Source: Nitrosomonas sp. | GTDB lineage: Bacteria; Pseudomonadota; Gammaproteobacteria; Burkholderiales; Nitrosomonadaceae | Reading direction: 5' to 3' | DNA length: 58,664 bases | NCBI GenBank assembly: GCA_019635215.1 | Contig: JAHBZZ010000019.1 | Span: forward strand, 1 to 58,664 | Shown: one piece after another, positions 20,761-30,414 of the stretch | Numbering within the stretch: the stretch's first letter is position 1 | Layout of the letters: every line of letters begins with the position of its first letter | The notes under the pieces: generated by a model | Seen by the model: the letters and a program-made list of their open reading frames with translations, nothing else | Told to the model about the DNA's origin: nothing | The model's database searches: none | Translations under genes and position numbers: made by a program

Positions 20761-23700
20761 TTAAACGACAACTTCACCGCTACCCAGACATTGAATGCCA
20801 GGACCAACAACTCGGCTTCTTCCGCCGGTTTGCGGAATAACTTCGATCTGCGTACTGATGCGCACTTTCAGCATGGGTACATGCGAGATCACGCCGATCA
20901 GTTTGCCGTCCTGTTGCAGGCTGGCCAGCATATCGAGCGCCGTATCCAGCGCTTCTTCATCGAGCGTGCCAAAACCTTCGTCGAGAAACAGCGAGTCGAT
21001 GCGCACGTTTCTGCTGGCCATACGTGACAGGCCGAGCGCGAGCGCAAGGCTGACGATAAAGCTTTCCCCGCCGGACAGGTTCCGGGTCGAGCGGATTTCC
21101 CCGGCCTGATAGCTGTCGATCACATTCAGCGCCAGCGGCTTGTCGCGGTCGTGCACCAGCAGATAGCGGTCGGTCAGTTTCTGCAGCTGCCGGTTAGCGT
21201 GATCGATGACAATCTCGAACGTCAGGCCTTGTGCGAAATTGCGGTATTTCTTACCATCCGCGGAGCCGACCAGATCGTGCAATCTCTCCCAGCGGCTGCA
21301 TTCATGCTTTTGTGCGGCTATCCCGGCCAGTTTTGCCTGCATGCTGTTCACCGCCGCCTGGTTGGTCTGCAACTGGTGCCTGATTCCGGCGATTGCGTCG
21401 CGCAGCAGCACCGCCTGCCTGTCCAGCGCCGCGGAATCGAGTTCCAGCGCCTCACGGCTGGCTATTGACAGATTTTTTTCAATTTCCTGCGCAAGGCGGG
21501 TTTCCCGGTCTTGCAGACGCGCCCGCACATCGATCTGCCGGTCATCCAGTGCTTTTGCGTCCGCCTTGAGCCGCTCTCTTTCCTCCGGCGTCAGACGGCA
21601 TGCGGAAAACGCGTGTTCATCGGCAAACTCCGCAGCGCGCAATTCGTTTGAAAAGCTGGCCTCCAGCGTCTGCAACGCCGCTGTGTTTTTTTCGATGCGC
21701 GTTTTGAGCGCATCGATTTGCGCGGTTGCGGCATTCCATTGCTGCCGCGCTTCGTTTTCCGCCGCGCGTGCGTTTTTTTCGACCTGCTCGGCGGCGACGG
21801 CGGCCTGTTCCAGTCGGGATTCCTCGCTGTCCGGATTATGCTCGCCAAACCATTGCCGGCGTTCGGCTTTCCGGCTTTCGACCGTTTCTCTGAGCGCGTT
21901 CAGCGCCTGCTGCTTTTCCGACAAGGCCTGATTCCGGGTTTCGATCACCGCCGCGAGTCTTTTCAGTTCGCTGTTGAGCACGTTAATCTGCAGCTCAATT
22001 TCAATTTTCTGCTTCACGCTGGCCTGCCAGCGCTGCAAGCGCTGATTCAACAACGACAGCACAACCGCCACGTCCGTATCCAATGATTCCGGTAATCCGT
22101 AGGCGTACAGCCGCGCATGAGCCGACTGCTGCAAATCGGCGCAGCGCTGGTTGCATGCCGCAAGCGCCGCCGCGCTGCCGGCCAGGTTTTCCTCGATATT
22201 CTGCCGGGTCTGCTGCATTGCGGTTACCCGCTTTTCGGCTTCATGGGCCGCGTCAAGCGCGCTTTTTGCAGATTTTCCCAGCGCTGCAATTTCGGCTTCA
22301 AGCGTCTCAGCTTTTTCAATGATTGCAGTCACCACGGCAATTTTTTGCTCGGCCGCATCGGGTTGCGGCATCGTCCCGGCAGCGTAGGGGTGTGCTGTTG
22401 AACCGCACAACGGGCACGGTTTGCCGTCTTCCAAGCGCTTTCTTTCGCGTTCCAGGCTGGCGATGATATTCAGCAGCGCCATTTCGCGCAGCAGATTTTC
22501 CTTTTCCGCACGGTATTCGCGCAGCAACCGGTTGTTCAGTAGTGTCTGAAGATTGTTCTGTCCGGCTTCAATCTGCTGCTGAACGTCAACGCAGACCTGC
22601 TGGCAGGTTTTCAATACCTTGGCGGCTTCCGGCAGCGCCTGCGTGGTTTTGTCCCGCTGTGCCTGCAGTCTGTCGTGTTCCATTTTTCTGGCAGCGTAAT
22701 CCTGCTGCGCCGCGATCAGATTCCCCAGTTGCGCTTCAATCGCGGCGAAGTCGCTGATCAACCGTTCGTCCTGCGTGTTCGCCTGCTGATATTCTTGAAT
22801 TTGCGCCAATGCCGCCTGCGCGGCCGCCAGCTTTTGCTGATGCTGCGCCAGCAATGCTGTGTCCGCGGCAATCTGGTCGGCGGCACGCTGGCAGTACACC
22901 GTTTCGCCGCCGATCCGTTTTTCGTTTTCCAGTAACTGCTGATCGAGTATGCGGATTTTATGGATCAGCGGTGCCGCGTCTTTCTGCGTTTGCCTGGCCT
23001 GCGCAGTCCAATGCCCCGCATTGGTCAACGCGGCCTGTTTTTGCTGAGCCAGCGCCGTCAATTCCGGCAGCCGGGACACGGTCTGTTCCAGCATCCGCTG
23101 ATCCTCCGCCTGCTGTTGCCGCGCTGCTGTCAGTGCGGCATGGCTGCCGTCAAGCTCCGCCGCTTTCAGCGCGCGGTTTAAACGTTCGCGCTCGGGCTTG
23201 AAAGTTTCCAGTTCACCGGCCAGGTGCCGGAATGCCGTTTGCAACGCTTCGATTTCGGCGCGCAGCTCCGCGATGCCGGTTAACCAGGCCAGCGCCTTGC
23301 CCGTTTGCTGAAGTTTGCCGGTTATTGCATCCGCCTGTTTCTGCTGTTCATCCAGCCGGTTTTGCAGTTCATTTTCCTGTTCACTGCTCAGCAGGGTGAT
23401 ACCGGCGATTTCCGCTTGCAGCAGATTGAGCTGTTCGCGTTCTTTACGGTTTCGCTCATGAACGCTGATGGATATCCGGCTGTAAATCTCAGTACCGGTG
23501 ATCTGTTCCAGTATCGGCGCGCGCTCGTCCGGGTCTGCCTGCAGAAACGCGGCGAAACCACCCTGCGCCAGCAACATGGAACGGGTAAAGCGGTCGAAAT
23601 CCATGCCGGCGATACGCTCTATCCGTCTGGCCACATCCTGGATTTTGGTTTCCAGAATTTTTCCCGATGCGGCATCAGCCAGTTCGTGCTTCGGTGCCTG

Positions 23701-24027
23701 CAACTCACCCGTGGGATGTCTGCGCGCCCTGTGCTGACTCCAGTGACTGCGGAAACATCCAGCCTGCGTTTCAAACGTGACTTCGGCGAAACATTCGCCG
23801 GTTTGACGCGACAAAATCTCGTTACTGTTTTTTGAAATTTTGTTCAGCCGGGGCGTACAACCATAGAGCGCAAGGCACAGCGCATCCAGAATCGTGGATT
23901 TGCCCGCGCCAGTCGGACCGCTGATCAGAAAAATGCCATCCGCGGTGAATTCAGGACGGCTGAAATCGATGATCCATTCACCGGCGAGTGAATTCAGATT
24001 CCTGAACCTGAGTTGCAGTATGCGCAC
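20761..24027 (-). CDS. sbcC: SbcC nuclease subunit (SMC-like ATPase)
   Basis: SbcC is the ATPase of the SbcCD complex (bacterial Rad50-Mre11), which cleaves hairpins and cruciforms and processes blocked DNA ends. The 1088-residue protein has Walker A GPTGAGKST near the N-terminus, long coiled-coil arms on each side of a CPLC zinc hook (about residue 530), the signature NLSGGESFIVSLALALGLS and Walker B LFLDEGFGTLD. The start is GTG preceded by GGAG. It lies 33 bp downstream of sbcD in an sbcDC operon. Confidence 0.96.
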   Translation of the reverse strand: MRILQLRFRNLNSLAGEWIIDFSRPEFTADGIFLISGPTGAGKSTILDALCLALYGCTPRLNKISKNSNEILSRQTGECFAEVTFETQAGCFRSHWSQHRARRHPTGELQAPKHELADAASGKILETKIQDVARRIERIAGMDFDRFTRSMLLAQGGFAAFLQADPDERAPILEQITGTEIYSRISISVHERNRKEREQLNLLQAEIAGITLLSSEQENELQNRLDEQQKQADAITGKLQQTGKALAWLTGIAELRAEIEALQTAFRHLAGELETFKPERERLNRALKAAELDGSHAALTAARQQQAEDQRMLEQTVSRLPELTALAQQKQAALTNAGHWTAQARQTQKDAAPLIHKIRILDQQLLENEKRIGGETVYCQRAADQIAADTALLAQHQQKLAAAQAALAQIQEYQQANTQDERLISDFAAIEAQLGNLIAAQQDYAARKMEHDRLQAQRDKTTQALPEAAKVLKTCQQVCVDVQQQIEAGQNNLQTLLNNRLLREYRAEKENLLREMALLNIIASLERERKRLEDGKPCPLCGSTAHPYAAGTMPQPDAAEQKIAVVTAIIEKAETLEAEIAALGKSAKSALDAAHEAEKRVTAMQQTRQNIEENLAGSAAALAACNQRCADLQQSAHARLYAYGLPESLDTDVAVVLSLLNQRLQRWQASVKQKIEIELQINVLNSELKRLAAVIETRNQALSEKQQALNALRETVESRKAERRQWFGEHNPDSEESRLEQAAVAAEQVEKNARAAENEARQQWNAATAQIDALKTRIEKNTAALQTLEASFSNELRAAEFADEHAFSACRLTPEERERLKADAKALDDRQIDVRARLQDRETRLAQEIEKNLSIASREALELDSAALDRQAVLLRDAIAGIRHQLQTNQAAVNSMQAKLAGIAAQKHECSRWERLHDLVGSADGKKYRNFAQGLTFEIVIDHANRQLQKLTDRYLLVHDRDKPLALNVIDSYQAGEIRSTRNLSGGESFIVSLALALGLSRMASRNVRIDSLFLDEGFGTLDEEALDTALDMLASLQQDGKLIGVISHVPMLKVRISTQIEVIPQTGGRSRVVGPGIQCLGSGEVVV

Positions 24028-24060
24028 GGTTAGCTCCGCTATGCCGTCCGGCTGCCCATA

Positions 24061-25335
24061 TTAATCAGCAGCATAAAGCGCGTGCACGATTTCGTCGTAT
24101 GCGGCGATCAGTTCAGGCTGCTGCGCCTGCGGCACGCCATGCGCCGCGAGGCAACGCGCAAACACATCATTGACATTCAGATCGTCCAGCGTTTCCTGAT
24201 CGCAGGTCCGGTGCAGCACCCGGTTCATCGCCCTGTTGTTTTTGACGCACAGAATATCCAGCTGCGTGCCGCTGACGGCATCATCCAGATGCTGGCGCAA
24301 GCCACCGGCATGGGTCACCGCATCGCCTTCATAAATCACCTCCAGCCATGCCTGCGTATCGTTTTCCGCCAGTTCCCGTATGCGATTCAGAATCAGCGTT
24401 AGGTCGCCCTGAATGCGCTCCAGTCTCTGGAAAACAGGAACCGGAATCAGTTTAATCAGCGATCGCCCGTGCCAGCCGGCAGCCTGTTCATTCGATTGCA
24501 TACCGCCTGCGGTTTCCGGTGAAAAGAATTCCACAATCACCACACTTTTCTGCTGCCCGGCTTCACCAAAGCCCATCGGCAGCGGCGAACCGCTGTAACG
24601 CACGCTGCCAAAATCGCCGACCTTCTGCGGCACATGCAGATGGCCGAGCGCAACATAAGCTAGATCATCCGGAAAAATATTCGCCGCGACATGCGCCAGC
24701 GATCCGACATAAAGCTCACGTACACCATCGCCGTCGACCGTCTTCCCACCCGCGGTAAACAGATGCCCCATTGCAACCACGGGAATATCGACGCCTAACG
24801 CAGCGCATTTTTGTCTGGCCAGACTGACAATGCCGGCATAATGATTGCGGATGCCTTCGATGAGCTTACGCTCTTTATCGGCGATGCTTTCACCGGCCTC
24901 AGCGACACGGATATCACGATCGCGCAGATAAGGCACCGCGCAGACGATCATTTCCGGATTACCTTGTGCGTTATTGAGCACCAGCAGTTCATCGTTCAGA
25001 TCTTCAGTCAGGTTGCCGACAACATGTACATCCAGCGCTTTGAGCAGTTCCCTGGGGGCGTTGAGAAACGACGGTGAATCATGATTGCCCGCGATAATGA
25101 CGACATGGCGGCAGCAAGATGCCGCGACACGATGCAAAAACCGGTAATACAGCATCTGTGCGCTATTACCGGGCGTACCGGTGTCAAACACGTCGCCAGC
25201 GACCAGCAACACATCGGCCTGCTCCTGCGCGATGGTTTCCAGCAGCCAGTCGAGAAAATGCTCAAACTCCATATAGCGTTTACGCCCGTACAGCGCACGC
25301 CCAAGGTGCCAATCGGAAGTGTGGAGAATTTTCAT
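24061..25335 (-). CDS. sbcD: SbcD nuclease subunit
   Basis: SbcD is the Mre11-type metallophosphoesterase nuclease of SbcCD. The 424-residue protein carries the phosphodiesterase motifs in order: TSDWHLGR, VAGDVFDTGTPGN, AGNHDS and GHLHVP, followed by the capping domain. It is the first gene of the sbcDC operon, and its own promoter should lie in the spacer shared with the plus-strand gene at 25546. Confidence 0.96.
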   Translation of the reverse strand: MKILHTSDWHLGRALYGRKRYMEFEHFLDWLLETIAQEQADVLLVAGDVFDTGTPGNSAQMLYYRFLHRVAASCCRHVVIIAGNHDSPSFLNAPRELLKALDVHVVGNLTEDLNDELLVLNNAQGNPEMIVCAVPYLRDRDIRVAEAGESIADKERKLIEGIRNHYAGIVSLARQKCAALGVDIPVVAMGHLFTAGGKTVDGDGVRELYVGSLAHVAANIFPDDLAYVALGHLHVPQKVGDFGSVRYSGSPLPMGFGEAGQQKSVVIVEFFSPETAGGMQSNEQAAGWHGRSLIKLIPVPVFQRLERIQGDLTLILNRIRELAENDTQAWLEVIYEGDAVTHAGGLRQHLDDAVSGTQLDILCVKNNRAMNRVLHRTCDQETLDDLNVNDVFARCLAAHGVPQAQQPELIAAYDEIVHALYAAD

Positions 25336-25545
25336 CAGTGAATAACCGATAACCGGGGGGTGAGTCGAATGATTTTTTGCCGTGTGCCGCTCATATTGTA
25401 ATCATTGCTCAATTGCCGTATCAACCCGCTTAATCTGTCAAATCGCCCGCACAGCGCGTTACTTACCCAAAACAGGTCGGATACGCTAAAATTCACTCCA
25501 GTTTACACTGCAAAACACATCATATCCCAACATCTAAAAGCTAAA

Positions 25546-25848
25546 ATGACTGAAATGAAATACGGCGGTATCGAGCAGGATAAAAAAAACGGCCTGACCC
25601 CTCTCGGACGTATCGTCCTGGATGCCTGGGTTTTCGGCATTCTACCGGAGACGGAAACCTGCACAGGATGGGATCACGCGCAGATGCAGATTCTGTATGA
25701 AAAAGTCTATACCGCATGGGAGCCCTTCGCGCACCTGCCCAGCCGTTTACCTGATGAGCTGCGTGAAAGGCATACCAGAATTTATAATCAGGCGATAACG
25801 GCGGCAAAAGCAGAAGGCTGGAATCCCGAATTGAATGAAGACGATTAA
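25546..25848 (+). CDS. Small conserved-looking protein of unknown function
   Basis: This 100-residue acidic soluble protein contains the segment GRIVLDAWVFGILPETE and a helical C-terminus ending in acidic residues. I do not recognise the family. A longer reading frame begins at 25405, but its first 47 residues have no coding character. Either of two close ATG codons (25546, 25555) gives a plausible start. Its stop overlaps by four bases the stop of the convergent gene at 25845. Confidence 0.6.
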   Translation: MTEMKYGGIEQDKKNGLTPLGRIVLDAWVFGILPETETCTGWDHAQMQILYEKVYTAWEPFAHLPSRLPDELRERHTRIYNQAITAAKAEGWNPELNEDD

Positions 25849-26270
25849 TCGTCAGGTTTTTCCGATCTGCGGAACGGAATGATATGCGTAGCGCCTCGGA
25901 TCGGTGTTTTGTCAGCCAATGCGCGCAACGCCAGCGGGAATTCGCTTTGCAGGCGCGCCATAATACCTGCCGTACCCGCCGGATGCGCGCGGTAAAATAC
26001 GGCCTGATAAGCAACCGACTGATCGAGCGCCGCGCGATCACGCCGCTTGAAATCCCGCCAGGCAATATCAATCCAGCATCGGCGTTCACCATCGATAAAA
26101 ACAAACTCTTCGGCATCGATAATGGCCATATACTGCATGCTGCGAATGGGTACGAACAGATGACCGCCGCCACTGCGCGCGAGCAGCGTGATGGCCAGAT
26201 TATAAGTATTTGCCGGCAACTGGCGCGATTCACGGCTGATTTCTTCGTCTCGGTAACAGGTAATTTCCAT
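25845..26270 (-). CDS. Protein of unknown function
   Basis: The protein (141 residues from this start, 161 from an upstream ATG at 26330) is a mixed alpha/beta soluble protein with no signal peptide or membrane segment. Visible elements are a Gly-rich turn (SGGGHLFVPIRSMQYMAI) and a central WIDIAWRDF segment. The C-terminal half is basic. I do not recognise the family, and the start is uncertain because neither ATG has a clear ribosome binding site. Confidence 0.6.
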   Translation of the reverse strand: MEITCYRDEEISRESRQLPANTYNLAITLLARSGGGHLFVPIRSMQYMAIIDAEEFVFIDGERRCWIDIAWRDFKRRDRAALDQSVAYQAVFYRAHPAGTAGIMARLQSEFPLALRALADKTPIRGATHIIPFRRSEKPDD

Positions 26271-26401
26271 AGCTGCTGATCCAGTAAACAAGTTTAAGTA
26301 TTTATGGTATTGAAGCTGAATCGTGTCCATTCGTCAATTATCGATCGCTATTAAAATTAACGGATGACAATTTTCCAGAACCTATCGATACACATCAAAT
26401 A

Positions 26402-27682
26402 ATGACCCGGAATCGACTTTTCAATGGCTTTCTTGCAAAACTGGGGCCGGGACTGCTGTACGCAGGCGCAGCAGTCGGCGTTTCCCATCTGGTGCAGTCG
26501 ACTCAGGCCGGCAGTATGTTCGGATTTGACCTGGTCATTGCGATTGTGATCATTCACCTGATCAAATATCCGTTCTTCGAATTCGGGCCGCGTTATACCG
26601 CCGCAACCGGGAAAAATATCCTGCATGGCTATTACAAGCTGGGCGCCTGGGCAGTATGGATCTATCTGCTGATGATCCTTTCAACTATGTTTATTATCCA
26701 GGCCGCGGTAACCGTCGTCACCGCCGGATTGTTTACACATATCTTCGGTTTTGAAGAACTGGGCGGCCATGAACCGCAGGTTGTCGACATGATGATCAGC
26801 GGCCTGATTCTGCTCATCGGCCTTACCCTGCTAGCCAGCGGGCGCTACACCGTGCTGGACAAACTGATGAAAATCATCATTCTGATTTTATCGGTGACAA
26901 CGGTTGCCGCTGTCGCCGTACTGATGTTCGACAATCCCGGACATTACGCATCCGGAACGCTTCATTTCGACATCACCGATGCCGTACATCTGCTGTTTCT
27001 GGCTACATTTCTGGGCTGGATGCCGGCACCTGTCGAACTTTCCATCTGGCACTCCATCTGGTCGGAAAGTAAAAATGAAACCGAGGGCAGGACGGCCGGC
27101 CTGAAAGATGCGCTGTTTGATTTCCGTGTGGGTTTTATCGGTACCGCGTTTCTGGCGATATGTTTTCTGGCTATCGGCGCACTGGTGATGTATGGCAGCG
27201 GCGTTGAATTCAAGCCCGGCGGCGCGGCATTTGCGGAACAGCTGCTGGACATGTACAGACAGGCGCTGGGCGACTGGGCGTATCCCATCGTCGCGATTGC
27301 CGCACTCACCACCATGCTCAGCACCACGCTGGTATTGCTGGATGCATTTCCACGCACCATCGGCATGTCACTGGAACTGCTCGCACCACAACAATTCCAG
27401 CACCGCAAAAACAAATCCATTTATATCTTCTGGCTGCTGATCACCATCGCCGGTACACTCCTGCTACTGTTTTTCCTTACGCCTTCCATGAGGGAAATGG
27501 TCAAGGTCGCCACCGTCATCGCATTCGTTGCAGCACCAGTCCTGGCAGCACTCAATACACTGGCGATGTTCGACAAATCCGTACCCGAACTTTACCGGCC
27601 CGGAAAAATAATGCTCATCTGGTGTATTCTCGGCCTGGTGGCATTAGCCGGTTGCTCCATCGGCTACCTGATACTGATGTAA
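26402..27682 (+). CDS. Nramp-like divalent metal transporter
   Basis: The 426-residue integral membrane protein has about eleven hydrophobic helices and the Nramp-type start GPGLLYAGAAVGVSH. In canonical Nramp proteins the first helix carries DPGN and helix 6 carries MPH, both coordinating Mn or Fe. Here the first is replaced by sequence around GVSHLVQS and the sixth reads GWMPAPVELSIWHS. It is therefore a divergent branch, and its substrate cannot be assumed to be Mn/Fe. It lies 83 bp upstream of an Atm1-type exporter on the same strand and may be cotranscribed with it. Confidence 0.85.
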   Translation: MTRNRLFNGFLAKLGPGLLYAGAAVGVSHLVQSTQAGSMFGFDLVIAIVIIHLIKYPFFEFGPRYTAATGKNILHGYYKLGAWAVWIYLLMILSTMFIIQAAVTVVTAGLFTHIFGFEELGGHEPQVVDMMISGLILLIGLTLLASGRYTVLDKLMKIIILILSVTTVAAVAVLMFDNPGHYASGTLHFDITDAVHLLFLATFLGWMPAPVELSIWHSIWSESKNETEGRTAGLKDALFDFRVGFIGTAFLAICFLAIGALVMYGSGVEFKPGGAAFAEQLLDMYRQALGDWAYPIVAIAALTTMLSTTLVLLDAFPRTIGMSLELLAPQQFQHRKNKSIYIFWLLITIAGTLLLLFFLTPSMREMVKVATVIAFVAAPVLAALNTLAMFDKSVPELYRPGKIMLIWCILGLVALAGCSIGYLILM

Positions 27683-27765
27683 CTTTGCACGCTATCCAGC
27701 AGCACATCGGCCTATTAGCGCCGCCGGTTCGCAATACCTGACACCAATCATAATTTACCTGCCCG

Positions 27766-29562
27766 ATGCCGCATAATCTCTCCGAAAACAAACAAACCGC
27801 TGCGTACCGGAACCTGAAAACAATTGCTGTGCTCCTGCCTTATTTATGGGAATTCAAGGTACGTGTCATCCTGGCACTAAGTTTGCTGATTCTGGCGAAA
27901 CTGGCAAGCGTTTCCGTACCGCTTGTGCTGAAGGACATTGTCGATACGCTGAATCAACCACAGGTGGTTCTGGTGTTGCCGGTTTTCCTGCTGATCGCTT
28001 ATGGTGTTCTACGCCTGTGCAGCACAGTGTTCGGCGAATTGCGCGATGCGGTATTTGCCAAAGTGACGCAGCGCGCCATCCGGCGCGTTGCCACCCAGGT
28101 ATTCGCGCATCTGCACGCACTGTCGCTGCGTTTTCATCTGGAGCGGCAAACCGGCGGCGTATCGCGGGATATCGAGCGCGGCACGCGCGGCATCTCGTTC
28201 CTGATGAATTTCATGCTGTTCAATATTCTGCCGACGCTGCTGGAAATCATTCTGGTCATGGCGATTCTGATCAGGCAATATGACATTCTTTTCGCTGTCA
28301 TTATTTTTATCACATTGCTGGCGTATATCGCTTTGACCCTGATCGTCACCGAATGGCGCATGATATTCCGGCGCACGATGAATACCATGGACTCCAAAGC
28401 CAACACACAGGCGATCGACAGCCTACTCAATTATGAAACGGTGAAATACTTCGGCAATGAGGCATGGGAAAGCCGGCGCTACGATGAACACCTGCAGACC
28501 TGGGAAACAGCGGCTATCCGCAACCAAGTTTCGCTCGCGGCACTGAATTCAGGGCAAAGTGCGATTATCGCGGTTGGCATCACGCTGCTCATGTTTCTTG
28601 CCGCCAGCCACGTCACGCAAGGCACCATGACCATCGGCGATCTGGTGCTGGTCAATGCGTTTCTGCTGCAGTTGTATATGCCGCTGCATTTTTTGGGATT
28701 TGTCTATCGGGAAATCAAGCATTCACTCGCCGACATGGAACGTATGTTTTCCCTGCTCGATGAAAATCGCGAAATTCAGGACAAACCGGATGCAGGCACG
28801 CTACAGCTGCAGGCCGCAAAACCGGTTACCATCCGCTTTGATCATGTCAATTTCAGTTATGACGCCAACCGGCAGATTCTGTTTGACATCAGTTTTGAAA
28901 TTCCGGCGGGACAGAATATCGCCGTAGTCGGGCATAGCGGTTCCGGGAAGTCGACGCTGGCGCGCCTGCTGTTCCGTTTTTATGATGTGCAATCCGGCGC
29001 CATACACATTGACGGCCAGGATATCCGAGATATCACGCAGCAGAGTCTGCGCGCTGCGATAGGCATCGTGCCGCAGGATACCGTGCTGTTTAACGACAGC
29101 ATTTATTACAATATCGCGTATGGCCGTCCCGATGCCACGCCGGAAGAAGTATACGCCGCGGCAAAATCCGCACATATCCATGACTTTATTGAAACCCTGC
29201 CGGATCAATATGCAACCGTCGTCGGGGAACGTGGATTGAAACTCTCCGGTGGTGAAAAACAACGCGTCGCGATTGCGCGCACGATTCTGAAAAATCCGGC
29301 GGTCCTGATTTTTGACGAAGCCACCTCGGCACTGGATTCCCACGCCGAAAAACAGATACAAGCCGAGCTCAGACGCATTGCCCGGAACCGCACGACACTG
29401 ACGATTGCGCACCGGCTATCGACTATCGCCGATGCAGACCAGATTCTGGTGATGGATCACGGCCGCATCATTGAACGCGGCAAACACGCACAGTTACTCG
29501 CAGCCCAGCAAACCTACGCGCATATGTGGTCTTTGCAACAGCAGGAACAACAATTGTTATAG
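27766..29562 (+). CDS. Atm1/HMT1-type ABC exporter
   Basis: The 598-residue half-transporter fuses a six-helix transmembrane domain (about residues 30-320) to an ATPase domain. The ATPase has Walker A GHSGSGKST, signature LSGGEKQRVAIART, Walker B VLIFDEATSALDSH and the switch His in TIAHRLST. The N-terminal region and NYETVKYFGNE are typical of the Atm1/ABCB7 group, which exports glutathione-linked sulfur or metal conjugates from the cytoplasm. The neighbouring Nramp-like importer suggests metal homeostasis, which is an inference. Confidence 0.9.
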   Translation: MPHNLSENKQTAAYRNLKTIAVLLPYLWEFKVRVILALSLLILAKLASVSVPLVLKDIVDTLNQPQVVLVLPVFLLIAYGVLRLCSTVFGELRDAVFAKVTQRAIRRVATQVFAHLHALSLRFHLERQTGGVSRDIERGTRGISFLMNFMLFNILPTLLEIILVMAILIRQYDILFAVIIFITLLAYIALTLIVTEWRMIFRRTMNTMDSKANTQAIDSLLNYETVKYFGNEAWESRRYDEHLQTWETAAIRNQVSLAALNSGQSAIIAVGITLLMFLAASHVTQGTMTIGDLVLVNAFLLQLYMPLHFLGFVYREIKHSLADMERMFSLLDENREIQDKPDAGTLQLQAAKPVTIRFDHVNFSYDANRQILFDISFEIPAGQNIAVVGHSGSGKSTLARLLFRFYDVQSGAIHIDGQDIRDITQQSLRAAIGIVPQDTVLFNDSIYYNIAYGRPDATPEEVYAAAKSAHIHDFIETLPDQYATVVGERGLKLSGGEKQRVAIARTILKNPAVLIFDEATSALDSHAEKQIQAELRRIARNRTTLTIAHRLSTIADADQILVMDHGRIIERGKHAQLLAAQQTYAHMWSLQQQEQQLL

Positions 29563-29828
29563 TGTTTTGTAATAAAAAACCCATACTGCATCGATATTAA
29601 TGATGGTATGCATCGCATCAGAATAACCTGCGGCGCATACTATTTTCCGTCAACGGGCTTCCAATCTGGCCGTGATTTTTCATGGGTTGTTGTGTATCAT
29701 TAAACCCGCAGTGCATTAAGGCTTAATAAACAATAGCTCTAACATTATGACTCAAATTAGTAATTTCTGAAGCAGACGGATTGGCTTTACTAATCAACAG
29801 CGACATACCCGTTATATAAGGAATACCT
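29563..29828. other. Intergenic region, probable leader of the next gene
   Basis: This 266-bp AT-rich stretch contains no ORF of note. A TATAT-containing segment lies a few bases before the next ATG, together with AAGGAA that serves as its ribosome binding site. No RNA gene was recognised. Confidence 0.4.
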
Positions 29829-30266
29829 ATGGGCGCTATCTTTTTTTATATTTTTATTTATTTTGTGGGGTATTACGGATCGAACATTCTGAACATGTTC
29901 ACGGTTCGCCCACTCGTCACCAACCGCTTCATCGCGGCATTGATCCCTGTTTTCTGCGTTGCCATGCTGCATGGTTATATGATCGTCACCAAACCACCAC
30001 CGGCATCACAGGACGTCACGGTTGAATCCGCTTTGTTCACTTATGTTCTGATGCCGGTCATTATCGTCACACTGGGCGCATTCTACTTTATGTGGAATTC
30101 ACGCCGCGCCGAGGAAGAGGAAGCCGAGGAAGCTGCCCGCAGGGCAGCGGAAGATGGCAACGATGACGAAGACTCGGAAGATGAGCAGAAAGCATCCGGT
30201 GCAGCGGTTACCGGTGAAAGCACTGAAGATACCACGGATGACGAAAAGAAAAGCAGGGATGCTTAG
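29829..30266 (+). CDS. Membrane protein with acidic C-terminal tail
   Basis: I do not recognise this 145-residue protein. It has three hydrophobic segments (about residues 3-20, 35-52 and 66-86) followed by a cytoplasmic-type tail of about 55 residues. The tail is rich in Glu, Asp, Ala and Ser, with an EEEEAEEAARRAAE stretch. AAGGAA precedes the ATG. A strong hairpin terminator follows 24 bp after the stop, so it is probably monocistronic. Confidence 0.7.
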   Translation: MGAIFFYIFIYFVGYYGSNILNMFTVRPLVTNRFIAALIPVFCVAMLHGYMIVTKPPPASQDVTVESALFTYVLMPVIIVTLGAFYFMWNSRRAEEEEAEEAARRAAEDGNDDEDSEDEQKASGAAVTGESTEDTTDDEKKSRDA

Positions 30267-30289
30267 CTTATAGTCTGAATGCAAAAACT

Positions 30290-30340
30290 AAGGCCTTATT
30301 CCGTTCCCATTGTTTCCCGGAACACTGAATAAGGCCTTTT
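30290..30340. terminator. Bidirectional terminator hairpin
   Basis: A perfect 12-bp stem, AAGGCCTTATTC with GAATAAGGCCTT, encloses a 25-base loop. On the plus strand it runs into TTTT; on the minus strand TTTTT follows two bases after the stem. It lies between the convergent membrane protein gene and the CADD-like gene and can serve both. Confidence 0.8.
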
Positions 30341-30376
30341 CAGTTTATATACTTATTTATGCGTACCATTTTGCAT

Positions 30377-30402
30377 GTAATCAGTCGTATACGACTGATT
30401 AC
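30377..30402. repeat. 26-bp perfect palindrome
   Basis: The 13-base arm GTAATCAGTCGTA is followed directly by its reverse complement with no spacer. It lies 13 bp past the stop of the CADD-like gene. It has no T-run, so it is either part of the 3' processing region or a dimeric protein-binding site. Confidence 0.6.
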
Positions 30403-30414
30403 AGCACTGCAGGA

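Noticed and set aside
21206-21931. A long plus-strand frame inside sbcC
   Set aside because: It is a Ser/Cys/Ala-rich antisense shadow of the coiled-coil region, caused by codon bias in the GC-rich gene.
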